A DNA stretch of 64,000 nucleotides from Heterocephalus glaber. Lineage: Eukaryota; Chordata; Mammalia; Rodentia; Bathyergidae. Position 1 is the stretch's first letter; every line of letters begins with the position of its first letter. Location of the stretch: NCBI RefSeq assembly GCF_000247695.1, contig NW_004624865.1, forward strand, positions 676,383 to 740,382, written 5' to 3'. This document shows positions 44,357-54,436 of the stretch, in pieces. Below the pieces are notes generated by a model. It did not search any database. It saw nothing but the letters and a program-made list of their open reading frames with translations, and was not told the origin of the DNA. The translations under genes were made by a program, and so were the position numbers.

Positions 44357-44663
44357 GTTCCCCAGGCTCCAGGGCTAAGGTGGCTGGAGATGCCCGGGAC
44401 CCTGCCACTCCCCACGGGAAGAGAAGCAATTCCTGTAGGGAAGGAGGACGGTAGGCTTTGCACATTATAAAAAGTATACTGCACCTAAGTAGATGTGGCT
44501 CCGCCCCACCCACCCCACCCTGAAGAGTGGGCCTCAGCAAGGGTCAGACTGGGCTCTGCTTCCAGCCCTGCATAAACCCACAACCACGTCTCCTCCCGAG
44601 CCCTGGAGTGCTCAGACCCAGACATTCACTCATTCTCTAACACTGCCCAATTACGGAGAGGTA
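44357..44663. other. Unique sequence
   Basis: Single-copy DNA next to a mariner copy; nothing recognised. Confidence 0.35.
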
Positions 44664-45196
44664 TGACAGAAACATGGTGCATGTTTAAATTTTTAAAAAT
44701 GAATTACAGTAAAAGACCCATTGCCATGAATCTTCCCCCTCATTACAAACACACTCACCCCATCACCCTGGCCACTTCCTGCAGCAGCTCTGGAGTCCTC
44801 TTTCCTGAGGGTCTTTAGCTGCACTGTCCTGGCACCTCGATGTCCTGAATGGATCAAAACATCTCTCTTTCATGGTCATTGTGACTTTGGGGAAGAGTCG
44901 GAAGTCACACGGTGCCAGATCCAGTGACTGAGGTGCACGAGGACACAGCATCATGTGTCTATGAGCTGCCTTTGTGCTGGATGGCGCTCAGCAGCAGCAG
45001 TCACTGTGTTTGTGATCATATCTGGTAAAGACCCTCAGGATAGAGGACACCAGAGCTGCTGTAGGAAGTGGCGAGCACGGTGGGATGAGTGTGCTCAGAG
45101 TGAGGGAAGGACACAGAGGGGCATTCTTGGTCATCTCTTTCACTGTCGTGCTTTTCATCACTTAGGCATTCCCTGCATGTTCTGTCACACCGGGTG
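44664..45196 (-). mobile_element. Mariner-derived foldback element, copy 6, reversed
   Basis: About 533 bp following a TA at 44662-44663. The arms are complete (left CAGCAGCTCTGGAGTCCTCT, right GAGGACACCAGAGCTGCTGT). The centre reads in the reverse direction: GGGGAAGAGTCGGAAGTCAC is the complement of the transposase-like coding block. On the minus strand one frame still shows HPPXSLDLAPCDFRLFPKVT-like mariner sequence with a stop-free but altered residue where most copies have TAG. Ends GTTCTGTCACACCGGGTG. Confidence 0.9.
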
Positions 45197-45479
45197 ACTC
45201 TGGGCCCGCTGTGCTGCACGTGGCTCTGGGCTCCTCCAGGGCCACACAGCACCCCTCCCCTACCCTGGCTTCTGCGTCCCTCAGGCCCCACCGGTTCCTC
45301 GGGGTCTGAGCCACCCACGAGGCTTCCCAGCCCCCTGGCTGCTCCACCCCAAAATCCTCAGCCCAGGGAGGAACACTTGTGCCTGCGGAGCTCACAATCC
45401 TCACTAACGCCTCCAAACACAAACAGAACAGAGACAACTGAGAAATGTTTCCCACACAAAGCCTTCTCCTCAATAAACA
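45197..45479. other. Unique sequence
   Basis: Single-copy DNA; no gene. Confidence 0.35.
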
Positions 45480-46130
45480 GAGAAAAACAGCCCATAAAAA
45501 TTGAGTAAAGAAAGTAAGCAATTTGCAAAAGAAATACATGTAGTAAATAAATATTTGACATTGTTCCGACTTCCAAATTATCAAAGAAAATCTGATAGAT
45601 GTAAGTACATTTTTTCCTTCAAAACATCTACGTTTTTTTAAATGACCATTCTTGCTGTTCATGAGGGAACAGGAGGCAGCATTATGGAGTCCTGAGGATA
45701 AAAATATATAAAATGTGTGTGACATTTCGGAGAACAATGTGCCCGAAGATATCAGGAGCATTAAAAATGTCCATATGTCTTCTTCCAGGAATTTTCCTTC
45801 AGGAGTCCATGCTAGGGAAATAATTAGAAATGCAAATCAAAGACATACACATGGAATGTTTATTACCACATCACTTTATAATTTAAAAAATGAAAACAAA
45901 CAAGCCAGGTGTGGCAGCGCACACCTGTGATCCCAGCAGCCGGAGGCTGAGACAGGAGGGCGGGACGATCGATCGCTGCAAGTTTGGGGCCAGCCTGGGC
46001 TACATAGTGAGACCCTGTCTCAAAAAAACGAAAAAAAGAGAGGGCAGAAAAACAGCAAAAAATGAAAACAAGTATCAAAAACATGGGAAAGGGTAAACAC
46101 ATTTTGATACGTCCATTTCACGTGTTATTT
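45480..46130 (+). repeat. Old L1/HAL1-like AT-rich fragment, split by a B1
   Basis: AT-rich sequence such as CCAGGAATTTTCCTTCAGGA and ATGTTTATTACCACATCACT, followed after the SINE by AAACACATTTTGATACGTCC, is in the order seen near the end of old L1M/HAL1 elements. Family assignment is tentative. Confidence 0.45.
45900..46056 (+). repeat. B1 SINE with 15-bp target-site duplication
   Basis: AAGCCAGGTGTGGCAGCGCA-type B1 (starts near 45902) to CCTGTCTCAAAAAAACG. The direct repeat AAAAAATGAAAACAA occurs at 45885-45899 and 46057-46071 without mismatch. The monomer has no ID half. Confidence 0.92.
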
Positions 46131-46229
46131 AGGCAGTCCCAGAAAGGCTTCTGAAGGATTTTCACGTTTAAAAAGCTGGCGACTTAACGGTGGGAGGGAA
46201 AGGACGCTAGAAAGCCAATACAGCGGGGC

Positions 46230-46560
46230 TCTGGCTGGAGCTCCGCTCACTCGGCTCACTCGGCTCACTCGACTGCCTCCGTGCATCAGGACCGGACCCG
46301 AGACCCAGGGTGCACAGGCCAGTCTGACCGTCTCTGCCTTCCTGCTCCCCGCTTCGCCCCCGGGCCCACGCTCCGCACCCCTTGCCCGATTCTAATTCTC
46401 AGCAGCGCCCGGTGGCGTCCGTGCTCCTGCCCAGGGCCAGGCCGGGGCACTGCCGGAACTGCCTCCCGCCCGCACTTCCGGAAGGACTCGCCCAGCTCCT
46501 CCCAGAATCCTCCCTGAGGGGCCCAGCCCCGCTCTGCAGCCCAGAGAAGGAGCCTCCGAA
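46230..46560. promoter_or_regulatory. CpG-enriched block with a 9-bp tandem repeat
   Basis: GCTCACTCG is repeated three times at 46245-46271, followed by GC-rich CpG-containing sequence (GCGCCCGGTGGCGTCCGTGC, CTTCCGGAAGGACTCGC). The CTTCCGGAAG palindrome at 46476-46485 is an ETS-type site. It could be a weak CpG island or promoter. Confidence 0.3.
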
Positions 46561-46821
46561 ACAGGAGCCCAAATCCTCTCCAAAACACAGCCAACGACCC
46601 CTTATCCACAATTCCAAAATCCGAAAAGGGATTCCCAAAGGGAGACATGGAAAGAAGTCTTATTTTTTTTCTTAAGCTCATTTTACAATGAGCCCTCACT
46701 TGATCTAAAGGGGCTTTTACAAAGTTGGCAGCAAAGCTTAATCGAAACTAAACTTGACCTAAATGAGAGCGAGGATACACTGTGGACAGTCATTTGTTTC
46801 CCTGGAGAAATAGTAAAGTAT

Positions 46822-46956
46822 TTCTGGGTGTGACTGTGCACGCCTGTGATCCCAGTACTCAGGCTGAGGCAGGAGGATCCCCATGGGTTCAAGGCCAGCC
46901 TGGGCCACACAGTGTGTCACGGCCAGCCTGGACTATTCAGGCAGACCCTGCATAGA
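46822..46956 (+). repeat. B1 SINE with internal duplication
   Basis: GTATTTCTGGGTGTGACTGT to GGCCAGCCTGGACTATTCAG, with the CCAGCCTGG unit twice. Confidence 0.85.
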
Positions 46957-46989
46957 AAGGGGAGAGGAGGGGAGATTAGTGTGGGACAG

Positions 46990-47300
46990 GAAGGGTCTGG
47001 TGTTCGCGGTCGATCGCATTTACGCGACACATCCCCACCGGGAAAGCTTCCTGTCGGGCCGGCCCCGCCCACGTCCCAGGGCCCCGGGAGGGGCCACTGT
47101 CCGGCACCAGACAGCGCCGCCCGCACCCGCACCGCAGGGTTGGCCCTCCTCGCTGCAGGGTCCCCCTGCGAGGTGGCCTTGGGAACGCAGAGGCCCCTGG
47201 CGTCCAAAGCCGGAGCCCCTGTGCCGTGCGGCGCTGCGTGGGCGGTGTCGGTGGTTGTCTGTGCCCACAGTGGGCGCCGGAAGCTTGAGCTTGCACTGTG
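46990..47300. promoter_or_regulatory. CpG-enriched block
   Basis: GTTCGCGGTCGATCGCATTT, GACAGCGCCGCCCGCACCCG and GTGCGGCGCTGCGTGGGCGG show CpG enrichment against the SINE-rich surroundings. No TATA box, splice donor or recognisable exon was found. Confidence 0.3.
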
Positions 47301-47440
47301 ATGCGCCAAGAGCCCAGCAGCCCTGCGGTCTCCTGCTGCCAAAGATCTGGCTCCTTCAGCCGGGTGCACCACGCCGAAGCCCTTGAAGGAGCTTTCCTGG
47401 AAGTCAGGTTCAAAAGCAAACGAAAGGGAAGAGCTCACGT

Positions 47441-47572
47441 GAGCCAGGCCCGGTGGTGCACGCCGGTAGTCAGAGGCTCTGGGAGGCTGAGGCGGGAGGG
47501 TCGCAAGTTCACTCTCAGCCCAAGGGACTCAGCAAGACCTGATCTCCAGATAAAATATAAAAAGAGCTGGCA
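47441..47572 (+). repeat. B1-dID SINE, ID half degraded
   Basis: AGCCAGGCCCGGTGGTGCAC to AAGAGCTGGCATG; a separate full ID begins at once. Confidence 0.85.
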
Positions 47573-47573
47573 T

Positions 47574-47674
47574 GGGCCGGGGATTTAGCTCAGCAGTTCT
47601 GCCGCCTGCCTCTCAAGCGCAAGGACCCCAGTTCGATCCCCAGTACCAAAAAACAAAAAACAAAAAACAAGAAA
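47574..47674 (+). repeat. ID SINE, complete and little diverged
   Basis: GGGCCGGGGATTTAGCTCAG, GTTCGATCCCCAGTACC and an (ACAAAAA)n tail. This unit has the full middle (CTGCCGCCTGCCTCTCAAGC) that dID halves lack. Confidence 0.92.
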
Positions 47675-47891
47675 AGCCACCTGAGATACGGGAGCGGAGC
47701 GGCTCCCCTACTGAGCCATCCCTGTCTCATTGGGTCTACCTTGGAGACCTCACAAACTGCAAAGCGTTCTTCTGTCTCTAAAAAATGTTGTTATTTTGCC
47801 CTTTTAATATTATTGTGCTGAATTTTACAGTGGCTCAATTAGAAATGAGATAAGCTGGTTTTTTCAGCACAGTGTGTTAGAATCGCCCTTT
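47675..47891. other. Unique sequence
   Basis: A short single-copy spacer. Confidence 0.4.
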
Positions 47892-48077
47892 GTTGTTCAG
47901 GTCCTGGGGCTTGAACCTGGAACCTTCACACCGAGCTGCATTCCCAGGCCTCTTTTTATTTTTATTGGGCGACAGGCTCTTGCTAAATCACTCAGTGCCC
48001 AGGCAGGCCTCACACTTGTGATCCTCCTGCCTCAGCCTCCCGAGTGCTGGGATCACAGGCCTGCGCCACCACACCAG
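47892..48077 (-). repeat. B1-dID SINE
   Basis: Reversed dimer: CTGGGGCTTGAACCTGGAAC, TTTTTATTTTTATTGGGCGA, and a well-kept B1 half. Confidence 0.9.
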
Positions 48078-48459
48078 CTCCCAAGGAACCTCTGGCACTG
48101 GCTAAGGCTCCCCAGAGCCGGGCACTGTCTGAGCCCCCCCTCATGGTGGAGAAGGGTCCAAGTAGACGCGCCATGCGTGCAGGGTGCCTGGGCCCAGGGC
48201 GGTGGGGAGCAGGACTGAGAGCCAGGCCGCTGAGACACCCGGAAGGACAGACATCGCGGAGCAGCCGTGCATGTGCAGCCACTTTCCCAGACTTGGGGGT
48301 GGAAGTGACAGAAAGGACGGAAACACCCACCGCCCGAAGCCACCTGCTTCTCTCCCCACCATGGCCTGAAGTTCCACAGGGTGCAGAGTCCAAGAGTCAA
48401 AAGAGAAGTCACTCGGGGCAAAGCACAGAAAGCAAAATGCAAATTTAAAATGGCGAGCT
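48078..48459. other. Unique sequence
   Basis: Single-copy GC-rich DNA; no gene. Confidence 0.35.
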
Positions 48460-48641
48460 GGAACCGGGCACGATGGCATACGACTGGGATCCCAGCTCTC
48501 CAGAGGCTGAGGCAGGAGGATCCCAAATTTAAGGCCCGCCTGGGCAATTTAACAGGACCCTGACTAAAAATAAAATGTAAGAGGGCTGGGAATGTAGCTA
48601 AGTGGTAGAGAGGCCCTGGGTTTGATCCCCAGCATTGCAAA
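48460..48641 (+). repeat. B1-dID SINE with a longer ID half
   Basis: The ID half GGGCTGGGAATGTAGCTAAG is followed by TGGTAGAGAGGCCCTGGGTT, which retains a GTAGAG stretch missing from most dimers here, so it may be a distinct subfamily. Confidence 0.88.
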
Positions 48642-48765
48642 AGCTAAAATAAAACAAAACGACAAGCTAAAAGGTTGGCATTATCTCGGTATACTTGATT
48701 CCAATGCCTTGAAAGGAAGAAGGTGATTTCTAAATCCATCACCCACATTGTTCAAATGAGAAATC

Positions 48766-48895
48766 CAGGCCTGGTGTGGTGGCACACACTTGTAATTCCA
48801 CCACTCAGGAGGCTGAGGCAGGAGGATTGCTGAGTTCCAGGCCAGCCTGGACTACATAGCGAGACCCTGTCTCCAAAAAAACAACAAAAACTAAA
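48766..48895 (+). repeat. B1 SINE
   Basis: GGCCTGGTGTGGTGGCACAC to GCGAGACCCTGTCTCCAAAA. Confidence 0.9.
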
Positions 48896-49449
48896 TCAAT
48901 CAAATGAGAATAGTATTTCTGCCCCATCTCCTGCTTACACTTCCGATAGATTCGACTTTAAACCCACGAGCGGCCCCCGTAAACCAACATAAACCTGAAT
49001 TTTCACTGTGGAAAATTTCACTCGGGCACTGGGGCTCGGAGAATATCTATTCCTAAGTTGTTTTTTGAATGTTTATTTTGACAGAGAGAATCTAGGAAAA
49101 GAGTGAAAACATCTCATACCTCAAGAAACAGTCTCAAAGTTGTCATCTTACTTGATTTCTGTCTGAGGAGAGGAGTGAACTTCTGATCAAGTGGGGCCGG
49201 AAAAGCCCCCACTGAGCTGGGCTCACAGAGCCACAGGGAGCAATCAGAGCGGAAGCTGGGCCCAGGAAGCGATTCTCCCCAAACCCCTGTGACTTGGTGC
49301 ACCTCTGGAACCCAGAGCCTTGGCCTGTGGTTGGAAGCCCTTTCCACCTCCCTCATCTTGGGTGTCTGGCGGGGTATTCAGGGCCGGACCTGAATGAGCA
49401 CTGAGTGCACGAGATATGGTCTGGGTTGGATTCCTTCAATGCATGTTAG
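48896..49449. other. Unique sequence
   Basis: Single-copy DNA; no gene recognised. Confidence 0.4.
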
Positions 49450-49575
49450 AAAAATAAGCCATGGTCCTATAACCCCAGCACTGGGGAGGCTGAGGCAGGA
49501 GGATTCTTGAGAGCTCCAGGCCAACCTGGCCTGCGCAGCAAGACCTTGTCTCTAAAACAAACAAAACAAAAACCA
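49450..49575 (+). repeat. B1 SINE, head truncated
   Basis: GCCATGGTCCTATAACCCCA to AGCAAGACCTTGTCTCTAAA. Confidence 0.85.
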
Positions 49576-49959
49576 GAAAAGGGAGGAAATCGCCTTACAG
49601 AAGACAAAGTTCGCACTCGCTGACAGCAGCCCCATCCTCCTTTCTGGCCTCGACATTCAGCACGGGATCAAACTGGCTTTGTTCGGATGTGCGCCTCCGC
49701 CGGTCCCAGAGCCCCACAAGGGTGCACCGTGGCCAGAGAGGGGTGTGTACAGGGCCCCAGGCCACTGTCGCTGCCCAGTGAGCGCGGCAGGAGGGTGGAG
49801 CGGCTCCTCCTTCCCAGGCCTGCTCCCCTTTCTTCCCGCCTGGCGGTAATCCGCATGGGGGGGGGGCGCTCCTGTCCTCCGTCATTGTCCCCGGCCCGGC
49901 CAGTCTTCCAACAGTGGCTCTTGAAAGCTCTTCGGGGACAAAAGCGGGCAGCTCCACAA
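49576..49959. other. Unique GC-rich sequence
   Basis: Single-copy DNA with a run of 10 G at 49857-49866; no gene. Confidence 0.35.
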
Positions 49960-50225
49960 GGGCCACACTGCCCTTTCTTCTCCCTCTGCCTCGAGAACTC
50001 GTTTTTTAAGCTTTCTGACAGAGCTGGCTATTTAATCTCCCAGAGTTGTTCAAGATGTCACTTACCTCTGAGCATGGGACAATGACAAAGGAATCGCCGC
50101 GGGCTGAATGCCGGCCACTGAGGGCGCCGCCGCTTTGAAGAGGCCTCGGGGTCTCTGTTCCCGGCCAGCCGCGCTTTGTGTCCGGCCCCTGGCCCTCCCG
50201 GCAGCCCCGGATAAAGCACAGTGGC
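49960..50225. promoter_or_regulatory. Candidate conserved non-coding element with paired SOX/TCF-type cores
   Basis: GACAATGACAAAGGAATCG contains two directly adjacent cores, ACAATG (50079-50084) and ACAAAGG (50085-50091), in non-repetitive DNA. TTTAATCTCCC and a CpG-rich GCGCCGCCGC follow within 60 bp. This spacing is typical of SOX-dimer sites, but chance is possible. Confidence 0.4.
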
Positions 50226-50239
50226 CCGCTTTGTCTCCG

Positions 50240-50335
50240 AGCAGGGCCTGGTTCAAATCCCGGCTCGGGCTACAGGCCATCAATCACCACACTCCCTGGG
50301 CCTCCGTTTCCCGACTCTCCCTCAGGCTCTGAAGA
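50240..50335 (+). repeat. MIR SINE fragment
   Basis: GTTCAAATCCCGGCTCGGGC and CTGGGCCTCCGTTTCCCGAC follow the MIR core order. Confidence 0.75.
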
Positions 50336-50427
50336 ATCCGAGTGATCCTGTTGCAAGAACTGAAGGGTGACTGAAAGCTGCTGGCCAGGAAAGGCCCAGT
50401 GTGTTACTGTCTAGCTGACTGGGAAGC

Positions 50428-50525
50428 CGGGTGTGGGGGCGCAAGCCTATGATCCCAGCATTCCAGAGGCTGAGGCAGGAAGATCACTTGAGTTCCAGGT
50501 CAGCGTGGGCTCCATAACAAGACAA
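50428..50525 (+). repeat. B1 SINE
   Basis: AAGCCGGGTGTGGGGGCGCA to CAGCGTGGGCTCCATAACAA; the tail is missing. Confidence 0.85.
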
Positions 50526-51092
50526 ACAAATCCATTGGTTGATGATCTAATTTCCTAGCCATTAGCGAGCTGGCTTGTGGAGTTCCTTCCTTCTTTCCTT
50601 CCTTCCTGCATGGGGACAGCAGGAAGGGTTTCACTCACTAGCCAGCTGGTGTTCCGTCAGAGGCCCACGCCATGTCACCCAACCACCCTGCCTCGTCCAG
50701 TGAGTCACCCGAGCTGCTGGCCCAGCCTCAAACAGGCTCTTCCTGCTCCTCAGTCCTCAGAGGCCGCTTCCTGGGCACGACCAGAAGGCAGCCCCTGCTC
50801 CAGGATAGTGCGTGGCTCCCTAGTTCCTCAGCCAGTGGAGCCTGAGACAGGCTCGGGTGAGCGTGAAGGGCTGGGGGCGCCCTCAGGTGCCAGCTCAGCT
50901 CTCTGGAGACGAGCTTTGTTTGACTCACAGAGCGCCCTCAGTGCTGAGCAGCCATCAGCCTGAGCTCGAGCTGCAGCTCTGAGACCTTGAACGCCGCGCG
51001 CATACAGCACTCTGCCACTGAGTGCCTCCGGCTGCCGCGGCCAGCACACCAGGTCACTGCTTTGTGAGAAACAGACCTGATCCCACTTGTAT
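50526..51092. other. Unique sequence with a short TTCC tract
   Basis: Single-copy DNA. A short (TTCC)n tract is at 50582-50607. The 128-codon frame at 50577-50963 begins in that tract and has no recognised domain. Confidence 0.35.
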
Positions 51093-51225
51093 TTATGTAT
51101 TTATTTTTGTTTCAGTTTGAGACACGCTCTCGCTATGTAGCCCAGGCTGCCCTCGAACTCTCAGGGATCCTCCTGCCTCGACCTCCCGTGTGCTAGGACG
51201 ACAGGCGAGGGCCACCAGGCCGGGC
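51093..51225 (-). repeat. B1 SINE
   Basis: GAGACACGCTCTCGCTATGT to GAGGGCCACCAGGCCGGGCT, reversed. Confidence 0.88.
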
Positions 51226-51239
51226 TTCTGTCCCCACTT

Positions 51240-51840
51240 CAGAGCTGGTGAAGCCCAGGCGCGGACAGCGCAGCCGCCCTGGGAATGAGCGTCCGCCCGT
51301 TCCCGCTGGGATGGGAGCCGCGCGCGCATGGCGACCCCGCCCCGTCCCTGTCACCCGGGTGGCGCCCGCCACTCGCGCCGTGCTGGGGACGGACTACGCT
51401 TTTCATTTCCCATATCAATCACGGAGCAAGTTGAAGCTCGGATAAAGGCGGCCCGGCTTCTCCTAATTGTTGGGCTCGGCCCGGCCGCTGGCGCGGGGCG
51501 GCTGCAGCCACTGGGCGCGCGGCGGGGGCTCGGCCAGCGCCCTCCCTGCAAAGCCCTCACCTCCTTTCAGCGCCGTCACCCCGAGATAAACTGTGAATAT
51601 CACCCTTTGGCGCGCGCATTCTTCCCGCAGCGGGGACAATGTTCACGGATTTAAAGGTTCATTTGCACAATTCTTTTGTCCGGAGCTGGCCGGGGGAACG
51701 AAGCCAGGCTGGCTCTTCTCTCTGGGTTACGGCCCCAGCCCTCCCTGAGCAGAATTTACAAGCCCGCCCGACTCAGCACGAAGAATGTCAATGCGAAAAT
51801 TACATTTTTTAAATGACTTGTCTGCTCCCGTAGTCAGGGG
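51240..51840. promoter_or_regulatory. CpG island with candidate conserved regulatory core
   Basis: CpG-dense sequence (GGGGCGGCTGCAGCCACTGG, GCGCGCGGCGGGGGCTCGGC) runs 51240-51630. It is interrupted by motif-rich, non-GC parts: CCATATCAATCACGGAGC, CCTAATTGTTGGG, GAGATAAACTGTG (GATAAA at 51585-51590), GGGACAATGTTCACGG (ACAATG at 51636-51641), CAATTCTTTTGTCC (CTTTTGT at 51673-51679). The frame that begins at an apparent ATG at 51328 is more likely a chance product of the island. A developmental promoter or enhancer is plausible. Confidence 0.45.
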
Positions 51841-52392
51841 GGTCAGCGATTCACAGAGGCCAGGATATCTGTGCCGCCACCCACCCCTCTGACAAGTATG
51901 GTGACTCCCAGCCTGAAGGCTTTGCATTGGAAGTGTTTTGCACAGTGCTCTTCGTGGACCACCGTCCTGAGACCTCGTGCTTTTAGCTGGATCTCTGCAG
52001 GTGGGCGCTGAGCTTTGGCTTCCAGGCCCGTAACAAACACACCTAGGAAACTGTCAGACAACCGAATGGGTGGTCGACAGCTACACAGCAGCTGGGATTC
52101 AGTCTTGGAAAAATAAATCATCTGCCCAGGACCAAAAGTCCTGCAGCTCAGCTGAGAAGACAAAGACAATTCCTGGGAGTCGCTTTCTGCAAAAGGAAGG
52201 AAAACCTGAGCGTGCGGCGTCCCCAGCCCGGCCAAGCCTCCACCCGTTTCATAATAAAGATCAGTGTGTACCTCTGCTGGGAAATTGTCCCCAACCCTCT
52301 GTCACTTGCAGCGCAGCCTGGGCCATCGGAGTCCCCGCGTCACCGTCGTGGATGGAGGGAAAAGAAGAGGAATTAAAAAGACAGAGCAAAGC
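51841..52392. other. Unique sequence
   Basis: Single-copy DNA, with a possible short reversed MIR piece at 52068-52108 (GCTACACAGCAGCTGGGATT). No gene. Confidence 0.35.
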
Positions 52393-52515
52393 CCACGTGG
52401 TGGCCACACCTGTAATCCCATCACTCCGGAGGCTGAGGCAGGAAGGTCACTGCAAGCTGAGGCCAGCCTGGGCCACAGTAGTGAGACCCTGACTCATAAA
52501 AACCCAACCAAACAA
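52393..52515 (+). repeat. B1 SINE
   Basis: GCCCACGTGGTGGCCACACC to AGTGAGACCCTGACTCATAA. Confidence 0.85.
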
Positions 52516-52709
52516 ACAAGGGTATGACAAAGGGATTGCTGTTTATTAGGGTTTTCTGTAATTTACAGTTGTCTCTCTTACTTTGGTTTATTCAACACAT
52601 TTAATGAGCACCTATGATGTGAGGGACACAATACAGGGCTAAAGAATCATGAAACAACTCCAAGATCCCACCTTACTCCAGCCAGGATGGCCACCATCAG
52701 GAGCACAGA

Positions 52710-52832
52710 AAGCCGGGTGTGGCAGCCCACGCTCCTCACCCCAGCACCCAGGAAGCTGAGGCAGGAGGATCTCACTGAGTTTGAGGCCAGCCTGAGCTAC
52801 ACAGCAAGACCCTATCTAGAAAAATTGGAAGA
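52710..52832 (+). repeat. B1 SINE
   Basis: AAGCCGGGTGTGGCAGCCCA to ACAGCAAGACCCTATCTAGA. Confidence 0.85.
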
Positions 52833-52879
52833 AAAAAAAGAACACAGAAAAACAACAAATGCCTGCACGGCTGAGGGGT

Positions 52880-53345
52880 GAAAGGAGCCCTTTGCACTGT
52901 TGGTGGGAGCGTACCCAGTACAAGCACCGTGGAGGTAAGTGAAAAACTACACCTGGAAATTCCACTCAGCCCAGCTTTCTCCTTCCAGGTTTCTTGGAAG
53001 AGTTGACGTGGTACCCAGGGGTCCATCCAGCCTGATCACAGCGGCACGACTCACCATGGCTAGATCTTGGAAGCACCTGTATGTCCTCAGCAGACACGTG
53101 GATAGAGAAAGCAGGGTGTTTACACACCGTGGAGTGCTACTCTGCCATACAGAAGGGTAAACTTGAGTCGTGTGTAGGAAAACAGGGGAACTCAAGGCCA
53201 GAGTGGTAAGTGAGGTAAATCAAAGGGAGTTCAGTCTCACGGCGTTTTGTATATGAGAACCCTAAAACATAAGTACAGCGAGGCAGGTGAAGGAGAGCTG
53301 GTGGGAAGCACGCAGGGGAGCCCCACGGGGATGGCGCGGCTGCCT
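52880..53345 (+). repeat. L1 LINE 3' end
   Basis: GCACTGTTGGTGGGAGCGTA, CGTGGAGTGCTACTCTGCCA and the diverged remainder follow the end of L1 ORF2 and its 3' untranslated region, older than the copy at 40495-40850. Confidence 0.75.
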
Positions 53346-53899
53346 GACCGGGAAGGTGCACTGAGGGCAGAAGGGGCGAAGTGACCACGCCTTGACTGGA
53401 CCGTGAGGCCTGCGAGCTCCCACGGATCCAAAGGACACCTGCGGGCTGGGGGCCCCAAGCTGTACTCTCTCGGAGATGAAGGCCCACATCACCCCACCCA
53501 GCCTTCCCTCAGCCGAGGCAGCAGTGGCAATGCAGCCCACCAGAACTAAAGTGAGCCCTGGTGTGGATGCCCAAGGAGGGGGGGCACAGGGCACCAGGAC
53601 TGTTTGAAGGAAGCTACCACAAGCCGCCATGCTCCTCCTGGACAGAATGGCAGGTGACTGACACTTCAGGTGCCTCTGCAGCCTTCTTGGCACCATGAGG
53701 AAGCCATGGTTGATTAGAAGAGCAGAGAGATCAGGGAAACTGGATGAGCTCAGAGCAGAGTCGGCTCCACAGCTGCGAATTCATACCTGTGGATTCAACA
53801 AGTACAGGCGGAAAATAGCAGAGAAGAAAACTGTGGCTACACTGAACACGTACAGACATTTTCATCGCCATTTTCCCCTCAACAATACCGTGTGACAAC
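53346..53899. other. Unique sequence
   Basis: Single-copy DNA; no gene. The antisense 144-codon frame here is unsupported. Confidence 0.35.
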
Positions 53900-54017
53900 T
53901 GCCAGGCATGGTGAAGCACAGCTGTCATCCCATCACAGGGGAGGCTGAGGCAGGAGGATTGTCCCGAGTTCAAGGCCAGCCTGGGATACACAGGAAGACC
54001 CTGTCTCAGAAAGCCAA
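53900..54017 (+). repeat. B1 SINE
   Basis: CTGCCAGGCATGGTGAAGCA to AAGACCCTGTCTCAGAAAGC. Confidence 0.87.
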
Positions 54018-54261
54018 AAGACAAGAAAGAAAGGGAGAAATGGTATGCCTCTGGGTTCCAACGGCAAGAAATACAAAATTAAAGCCTCTGCTCCCTGCAA
54101 AGCCCCAGGGAAGGGGCTTCCTCTCCCACCTCCCGCCCAGGTTCTGGGGTTTGGGGCTGCGTGAGCCGACCCCTGCCTCTTTCTCCAATAATTCCCCAGG
54201 GTCTGTGTCCAGATTCCCTCCTCTTCTTCGTGCTCATAGATTTGGGTCTTTGTCTGTTTAT
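54018..54261. other. Unique sequence
   Basis: A short single-copy spacer. Confidence 0.4.
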
Positions 54262-54430
54262 TTTTGAACCCGGCGCCTTCACGCTGAGCTGCAACCCTGG
54301 CCCTTTCCGTTTTTTATTTTGAGACAGGGACTCTGTAAGTCCCTAAATTGCCCAGGCTGGACTGGAACTTGGGATCCTCCTGCCCCAGCCTCCTGAGTGC
54401 CATGATGTCAGGGGTGCCCCACCACGGCAG
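54262..54430 (-). repeat. B1-dID SINE
   Basis: Reversed dimer whose ID half is partly missing: TTGAACCCGGCGCCTTCACG, then the B1 half to GGTGCCCCACCACGGCAGC. Confidence 0.85.
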
Positions 54431-54436
54431 CTGCAA

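Noticed and set aside
44664..45196. Apparent flip of the central segment in mariner copies 4 and 6 relative to the others
   Set aside because: Because the arms are inverted copies of each other, an ordinary insertion on the minus strand looks like arms plus a flipped centre. The junctions fit a simple reversed element, so no inversion event is needed.
51328..51654. 108-codon frame with a Kozak-like ATG in a CpG island
   Set aside because: No recognised domain, no splice donor, and the DNA looks regulatory. GC-rich islands commonly yield such frames.
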